In this document: positions 60,346 to 64,000 of the stretch, in pieces
Numbering within the stretch: position 1 is the stretch's first letter
Layout of the letters: each line of letters opens with the position of its first letter
From: Streptomonospora mangrovi
Lineage (GTDB): Bacteria; Actinomycetota; Actinomycetes; Streptosporangiales; Streptosporangiaceae
Length of the DNA: 64,000 bases
Direction of reading: 5' to 3'
Assembly (NCBI RefSeq): GCF_027604915.1
Contig: NZ_JAJAQC010000040.1
Span: 1 to 64,000 of the forward strand
Notes under the pieces: model-generated
Database searches by the model: none
Told to the model about the DNA's origin: nothing
What the model saw: the letters and a program-made list of their open reading frames with translations, nothing else
Program-made: the position numbers and the translations under genes

Positions 60346-61248
60346 GTGACTCCCCTGACGTGTGACCTGTGGTGGGGCGACATCACCGCCACCACCCCCG
60401 ATCAGATGCGGGCTCTGCACGGCATGCTCAACGCCGAGGAGCGGCAGCGGCACGCCGGCTACCGCCTGCAAGCCGACAAGGACCGCTTCGCGCTGGCGCG
60501 CGGGCTCGCGCGCCTGGCGGTGGGCCGGGCCGCCGGAATCGCGGCGAAGTCGGTGGCCTTCGACCTCCTTTGCTTTGCCTGCGAACGCGGGGAGCCCGCG
60601 CACAAACTCGGCCCGCACGGCAAGCCCCGGCCCAGCGGCCCGGCGGAAGGGGTGGAGATCTCCTTCAGCCACTCCGGCGACCGCGTGCTCCTGGCGATGA
60701 CGCGGGGGGTGGCGGTGGGCGCCGACGTGCAGCAAGTGCGCGGGATTGCCCTCGGACCCGATTCCCTCGCCGACGACCTGCTGAACGAGGCGGAGATGGC
60801 CCACTACACCAGACTCGATCCCGAGCAGCGCCAAGACGCCTTCTTCACCTTGTGGTCGCGCAAGGAGGCCCTGGTCAAGGCGACGCGAGAAGGTATAAAG
60901 GGGGTGACCGAGGTGACCATCTCGCCCCCGGGCGCGCCGATCGAGGTCCACGCCTGGGACTCGCCGCACGCCCCGCCCCCCGGCCACGTCCAACTGGCCG
61001 ACGTCCCCGCCGGGGACGACTACCGCGCCGCCGTGGCCGTGCTCACCCCCCGGCCCCTGGAGATCGCCGTCGGCGACACCGCCGAACTGCTGCGGGACCT
61101 GCCGAACGCCCCCGCCCGCACCGACCGGCGCGGAGCCGGCACCCGCCGCGCGGAAGGCCGCGCGGAAACCCGCACCGCCCCCGCCGCTCGCCGCCCCAGC
61201 CCCGCAGCAGCGCCCCGCCATCGCCAGGGGCCGTCAGCCGCACGCTAG
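60346..61248 (+). CDS. 4'-phosphopantetheinyl transferase, Sfp type, copy 2, with altered metal ligand
   Basis: 300 aa from the GTG at 60346, same start context as copy 1 (GTGACTCCCCTGACGTG). It aligns with copy 1 over about 245 residues with long identical blocks (MTPLTCDLWWGDIT, HGKPRPSGPAEG, SFSHSGDRVLLAM). Differences matter: GADVERVR has become GADVQQVR, so the Glu after the metal-binding Asp127 is Gln129. WSRKEALVKAT is kept with Glu174. It has a C-terminal extension of about 50 residues (Ala/Arg/Pro-rich) absent from copy 1. The protein may keep weaker or different activity; some eukaryotic-type PPTases use only Asp and the later Glu. Confidence 0.9.
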   Translation: MTPLTCDLWWGDITATTPDQMRALHGMLNAEERQRHAGYRLQADKDRFALARGLARLAVGRAAGIAAKSVAFDLLCFACERGEPAHKLGPHGKPRPSGPAEGVEISFSHSGDRVLLAMTRGVAVGADVQQVRGIALGPDSLADDLLNEAEMAHYTRLDPEQRQDAFFTLWSRKEALVKATREGIKGVTEVTISPPGAPIEVHAWDSPHAPPPGHVQLADVPAGDDYRAAVAVLTPRPLEIAVGDTAELLRDLPNAPARTDRRGAGTRRAEGRAETRTAPAARRPSPAAAPRHRQGPSAAR

Positions 61249-61480
61249 CGCGGTGGTGCGGGAGTCGGCGGAACTTCGGGGCGGCACCGGCCGATGGCCT
61301 GGCATCGCTGGGGGACCTGATCGGCGGTCATCGCCGGAGGCCGACCGCCCCAACGTGCTGACCGGCGGCGATTGGCCGGGGGCGAGTTCTGCTCTCTGTC
61401 TCGCTTCGGCCGTGTCTCGGCTGACCCTGTGCCTACCTGTCCGGCCGGGCCGCCCCGGGCCGCGGGGTCCCTGAGTGCCC

Positions 61481-61897
61481 TCAGCCGACGTCGAACGCCT
61501 TGGCGACGGTCAGTGTGTCCTCGTACAGGTGCATGCGAACGATCCGGCCGTCCTCGACCGCCAAATGCATGGCCACCGGTGTGGTGAACTCCTTGCCGCT
61601 GGTCACGGCGGTGTGCGTGAAGACCGCCAGCAGCACCACGTCACCACCGTCGACGATGAGGCGCTCCAGCACGACCTTGCTCCGGCCGTGCGCGAAGTGC
61701 GGCCACATGGTGGTGAAGTACGGCGCGACCTCCTCCCGGCGGGTACGGCGCCCGGTCCAGGGAAGTGCGCCACTGCCGGGGACGTGCCAGTCGATCTCCT
61801 CGGAGAACAGTTCCTGGATGCCGTCGGGATCCTGCCTGCCGAGGCGCTCCAGGAACTTCTCGGCCACGGCCCGCGAGGTCTGCGCATCTGTTGCCAT
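61481..61897 (-). CDS. NTF2-like (SnoaL-type) protein
   Basis: 138 aa from the ATG at 61897 (MATDAQTSRAVAEKFLERLG), with AAGGAC upstream. The cone-shaped SnoaL/NTF2 fold is recognised from AEKFLERLGRQDPDGIQELFSEEIDWHVPG, AHGRSKVVLERLIVDGGDVVLLAVFTHTAV and MHLAVEDGRIVRMHLYEDTLTVAKAF. Family members are ketosteroid-isomerase-like cyclases or simple ligand-binding proteins; no catalytic set is clear. The gene sits where the C-terminal part of an SDR gene should follow, right against its truncated N-terminus. It is probably controlled by the same palindrome as that SDR remnant. Confidence 0.85.
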   Translation of the reverse strand: MATDAQTSRAVAEKFLERLGRQDPDGIQELFSEEIDWHVPGSGALPWTGRRTRREEVAPYFTTMWPHFAHGRSKVVLERLIVDGGDVVLLAVFTHTAVTSGKEFTTPVAMHLAVEDGRIVRMHLYEDTLTVAKAFDVG

Positions 61898-61913
61898 CGT
61901 CCTTGTCCTTTGT

Positions 61914-62039
61914 CTGTTCATCGCGGCGCCCGGTCAGGTGGACGGTGGCGCCCTCGGCGGCGAAACGGCGGGCGATCGGCAGGCCGATGCCGCTGGATGC
62001 GCCGGTGACGAGGGCGGTCTTGCCGTCCGGTCGTCCCAT
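61914..62039 (-). pseudogene. Truncated SDR gene (N-terminal Rossmann part only)
   Basis: From the ATG at 62039 the frame reads MGRPDGKTALVTGASSGIG, with GLPIARRFAAEGATVHLTGRRDEQ following, a perfect SDR start including the TGxxxGIG cofactor motif. After about 42 residues the homology stops and the frame runs on into unrelated sequence that overlaps the NTF2 gene. No NAG, YxxxK or C-terminal SDR motifs follow in any frame. A deletion between an SDR gene and the NTF2 gene is the simplest account. The remnant keeps the palindromic operator upstream. Confidence 0.75.
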
Positions 62040-62059
62040 GGGACTCCGCTGTTCCTTGG

Positions 62060-62078
62060 TGTAACGATTTTTGTTACA
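62060..62078 (-). promoter_or_regulatory. Palindromic operator upstream of the SDR remnant/NTF2 gene
   Basis: TGTAACGATTTTTGTTACA is a 6-7-6 palindrome, 21 bp before the SDR-remnant start and 54 bp beyond the Rrf2 stop. It matches the motif upstream of the Rrf2 gene itself (62600-62618) in the arms and spacing. A site of the Rrf2-family regulator is inferred. Confidence 0.8.
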
Positions 62079-62132
62079 TCGCCGGGTGCGAAATGCGACT
62101 CCCCTCGATCAGGGGAAGTCGACAATCCGAGG

Positions 62133-62564
62133 TCAGGCGACTTTCAAGACGTCCCGCAGCACGTCCTCCAGCGTGGTCTTGGCCAACTCCCCGCGCAGGG
62201 CGGCCTCCACGTCGTCGTACACGGCGGTCATCACCGGCCCGATACCGTGGCCCACGACGCACCCGGGGTCCGGTGCCGCGCGGTGCAGGGCGAAGACCGG
62301 CCCCGACTCGATCGCCTGGTAGACGTCGAGCAGGGTGATCGACGCCAGGTCCCGCGAGAGCATCCAGCCCGCCCCCGCGCCCCGCCGTGAATCGACCAGG
62401 CCGGCCTTGCGCAGTTCGCCCAGCAGGCGGCGGATCACCACTGGGTTGGTGTTGACGCTCGTCGCGATCTGCTCGGAGGTGGCGACCTCGTGGCCACGCC
62501 GCTGATACAGCCCGATCCATGTCAGGGTGTGCGCCGCGATGGTCAGCCTGCTGTTGGCGCTCAC
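62133..62564 (-). CDS. Rrf2-family transcriptional regulator
   Basis: 143 aa from the GTG at 62564 (VSANSRLTIAAHTLTWIG), with GGTGGAG six bases upstream. Earlier in-frame GTG codons are less likely because the family starts here. The winged HTH contains ATSEQIATSVNTNPVVIRRLLGELRKAGLVDSRRGAGAGWMLSRDLASITLLDVYQAIE, typical of Rrf2/YwnA. Only one cysteine is seen (DPGCVVGHG), so the three-Cys Fe-S set of IscR/NsrR/RsrR is absent. It more likely senses a small molecule or a thiol/oxidant through that residue. Its own gene and the SDR/NTF2 unit share a palindrome, so autoregulation is expected. Confidence 0.93.
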   Translation of the reverse strand: MSANSRLTIAAHTLTWIGLYQRRGHEVATSEQIATSVNTNPVVIRRLLGELRKAGLVDSRRGAGAGWMLSRDLASITLLDVYQAIESGPVFALHRAAPDPGCVVGHGIGPVMTAVYDDVEAALRGELAKTTLEDVLRDVLKVA

Positions 62565-62599
62565 GTCGGACTCCACCTTTCCCGCCACCCGGGTCTAGT

Positions 62600-62618
62600 C
62601 GTAACCATATTTGTTACA
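62600..62618 (-). promoter_or_regulatory. Palindromic operator upstream of the Rrf2 gene
   Basis: CGTAACCATATTTGTTACA has the same GTAAC-N7-GTTAC architecture as the site at 62060-62078. It lies 36 bp before the Rrf2 start codon. The 345-bp gap 62565-62911 shows no gene and probably also carries the promoter of the divergent peptidase. Confidence 0.8.
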
Positions 62619-62911
62619 ACACTGTGCGGCAAGTCCTGCGGGGCGCTGAATCCTGTGGCAATCCCCCTCGACCCTCACCACACCACCCGCCCAATCGGAC
62701 ACTTGAGCCACAAACGTCCCTTATCGACATTTTTTCGTGACCTTGTGCCAGCCATGACTCACTTGACCGGCGCCAACCGCCGCTTGAAGTATGTGTTCGT
62801 GCGCAACCGTCGCTCTGGCCTGGCCCCCGCACCCGCTGCACCCGCAGGACCCGCCGCTCCCTCCGCCCCCACCGCCCGCCCGCTCGTCCGGCCCCGACCC
62901 TCCGGTTCCAG

Positions 62912-64000
62912 GTGAGCAAGGCCGCCCCCCGCCACGGAATCGCCGGTGAGGACGGCCGAGGAGCGCTGCTGTCGGTTGTCGAGACCGTGCACGGCATTCA
63001 GGTGGCCGACCCCTACCGCTGGCTGGAGGACCCCGACTCCCCCGCCACGCGCCAGTGGCTGGCCGAGCGCGACCGCGAGTTCGCCGCCGCCGCTTCCCGC
63101 TGGCGGCTGCGCGCCCCGCTGGCCCGGCGCATCCGCGAACTGGTGGCCACCGATTTGTGGACCCCGCCGGTGCGGCGCGGCGGCCTCGTCTTCGCCACCC
63201 GGCGCCCGGCCGGGGCCGACCACCCGGCGATCGTCGCCATCGGCCCCGACCCCCACAACCCGGGCGGTCCCCCGCGCGAGCGCACCGTCTTCGACCCCCA
63301 CGCCTTCGACCCCAGCGGCGGCACCACCCTCGACTCCTGGGAGCCCTCCCCCGACGGCCGCCGCGTCGCCGTGCAGACCTCCTCGGGCGGCACCGAGCGC
63401 GGCGTGCTGCGCGTGCTCGACACCGACACCGGCCTGCCGGTGGAGGAGGCGATCCAGGGCGTGCGCTACTCCCACGTCGCGTGGGTCTCCCCCGAGGCGT
63501 TCTACTTCGTGCGCCGCGACGGCGCCGACGGCCGGCGCGGCGTGTGGCTGCACCGCGTCTCCACCGGCCGGGCGGAGCCCGACGTGCTGGTCCGGCCCTG
63601 CTCGGGGCCGCGCACCGTCCCGGGCGTGCGGCTGCTGGGCGGGCGCTGGCTCGTGGTCTCGGAGAGCCACGGCACCGGCCACCGCACCGACCTGTGGATC
63701 GCCGACCTGGGCGAGGCCGCCGCGCGGGGCGCCGACCGCGCCCCCGCCGGCGTAGACCGCGACGGCGGACCGGCCCGCCCCCGCTGGCGGCCCGTGCACG
63801 TCGGCGTGGACGCGGAGTCCCACCCCGACCTCGGCCCCGACGGCGTGCTGTACCTGCGCACCACCCTGGGCGCCTCGCGGCGCCGCGTCTGCGCCGTGGA
63901 CCCGGCCGACCCCGGCACCGACCACTGGCGCGAGGTCGTCCCCGAGGACCCCGAGGCCACCCTGGACGGCTTCGCGGCGGCGGGCACCCCCGAGGCCCCG
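62912..64000 (+). CDS. Prolyl oligopeptidase-family serine peptidase (S9), 5' part only
   Basis: Frame open from the GTG at 62912 to the last base, 363 codons, C-terminus outside. The N-terminal segment HGIQVADPYRWLEDPDSPATRQWL is the signature of prolyl oligopeptidase. The region after it is the start of the seven-bladed beta-propeller (LDSWEPSPDGRRVAVQTSSGG, RGVLRVLDTDTGLPVEE, YSHVAWVSPEAFYFVRRDG). The catalytic Ser-Asp-His hydrolase domain lies beyond the window. The start codon is uncertain because the ribosome site is weak; the sequence upstream does not show conserved coding. It is divergent from the Rrf2 gene. Confidence 0.85.
   Translation, partial: MSKAAPRHGIAGEDGRGALLSVVETVHGIQVADPYRWLEDPDSPATRQWLAERDREFAAAASRWRLRAPLARRIRELVATDLWTPPVRRGGLVFATRRPAGADHPAIVAIGPDPHNPGGPPRERTVFDPHAFDPSGGTTLDSWEPSPDGRRVAVQTSSGGTERGVLRVLDTDTGLPVEEAIQGVRYSHVAWVSPEAFYFVRRDGADGRRGVWLHRVSTGRAEPDVLVRPCSGPRTVPGVRLLGGRWLVVSESHGTGHRTDLWIADLGEAAARGADRAPAGVDRDGGPARPRWRPVHVGVDAESHPDLGPDGVLYLRTTLGASRRRVCAVDPADPGTDHWREVVPEDPEATLDGFAAAGTPEAP

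Noticed and set aside
61641-61913. Continuation of the SDR-remnant frame as a real protein
   Set aside because: After about residue 42 the translation has no SDR motif and lies antisense-like across the coding frame of the NTF2 gene, which has clear family features.

Overview
The window is high-GC actinobacterial chromosome. GC is strongly biased at third codon positions, GTG starts are common, and it carries a mycothiol gene (mshC), an actinobacterial fabG-fabI pair, DnaE1 and an IdeR/DtxR-type iron box. The gene mix would suit a Nocardiopsis- or Streptomyces-like actinomycete, but the genus is inference only. No rRNA, tRNA, CRISPR array, insertion sequence or phage gene was recognised.

1-12.7 kb: two paralogous family-5 (dipeptide/oligopeptide) ABC importer operons in tandem on the minus strand. 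Each is transcribed as permease C, lipoprotein binding protein, permease B, fused double ATPase. A small membrane-protein gene separates them. Parts are nearly identical at DNA level, and the second binding protein runs into a suspicious G/C homopolymer tract.

13-33 kb: a core block whose order recalls the mycobacterial metH-PAC2-mshC-(kinase-like)-(DUF3090)-(phosphatase)-uppP neighbourhood. An inserted accessory segment splits it: an OmpR-type two-component system, a frameshifted siderophore-interacting protein behind an iron box, a second siderophore-interacting protein, an NRDE protein and a CtpE-like P-type ATPase.

33-46 kb: an aldo/keto reductase, a perfect 7-bp tandem repeat of about 24 copies, a RecD2-like protein with all helicase motifs altered, a membrane protein, an SDR, fabI and fabG (fatty acid synthase II), a glutathionyl-hydroquinone-reductase-like GST, a phosphotransferase and dnaE1.

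46-57 kb: transport and signalling. An MHS-family MFS carrier, a TetR regulator, a NarL-type two-component system divergent from a MacB-like ABC exporter, a DHA2-type MFS pump and a short FAD/NAD(P)-binding protein.

57-64 kb: a dolichol-phosphate-mannose-synthase-like glycosyltransferase, a DeoR regulator, a tiny membrane protein, two tandem Sfp-type phosphopantetheinyl transferases (the second with a changed metal ligand and its own palindrome-bearing leader), an Rrf2-regulated mini-locus with a truncated SDR and an NTF2-like protein under matching GTAAC-N7-GTTAC palindromes, and the start of a prolyl-oligopeptidase-family peptidase.

No single new system is proven. The strongest candidates for undescribed biology are the motif-less RecD2 protein beside the heptanucleotide repeat, the UppP with a DPxTG repeat tail, the PPTase duplication with a metal-ligand change, and the small Rrf2 palindrome regulon.
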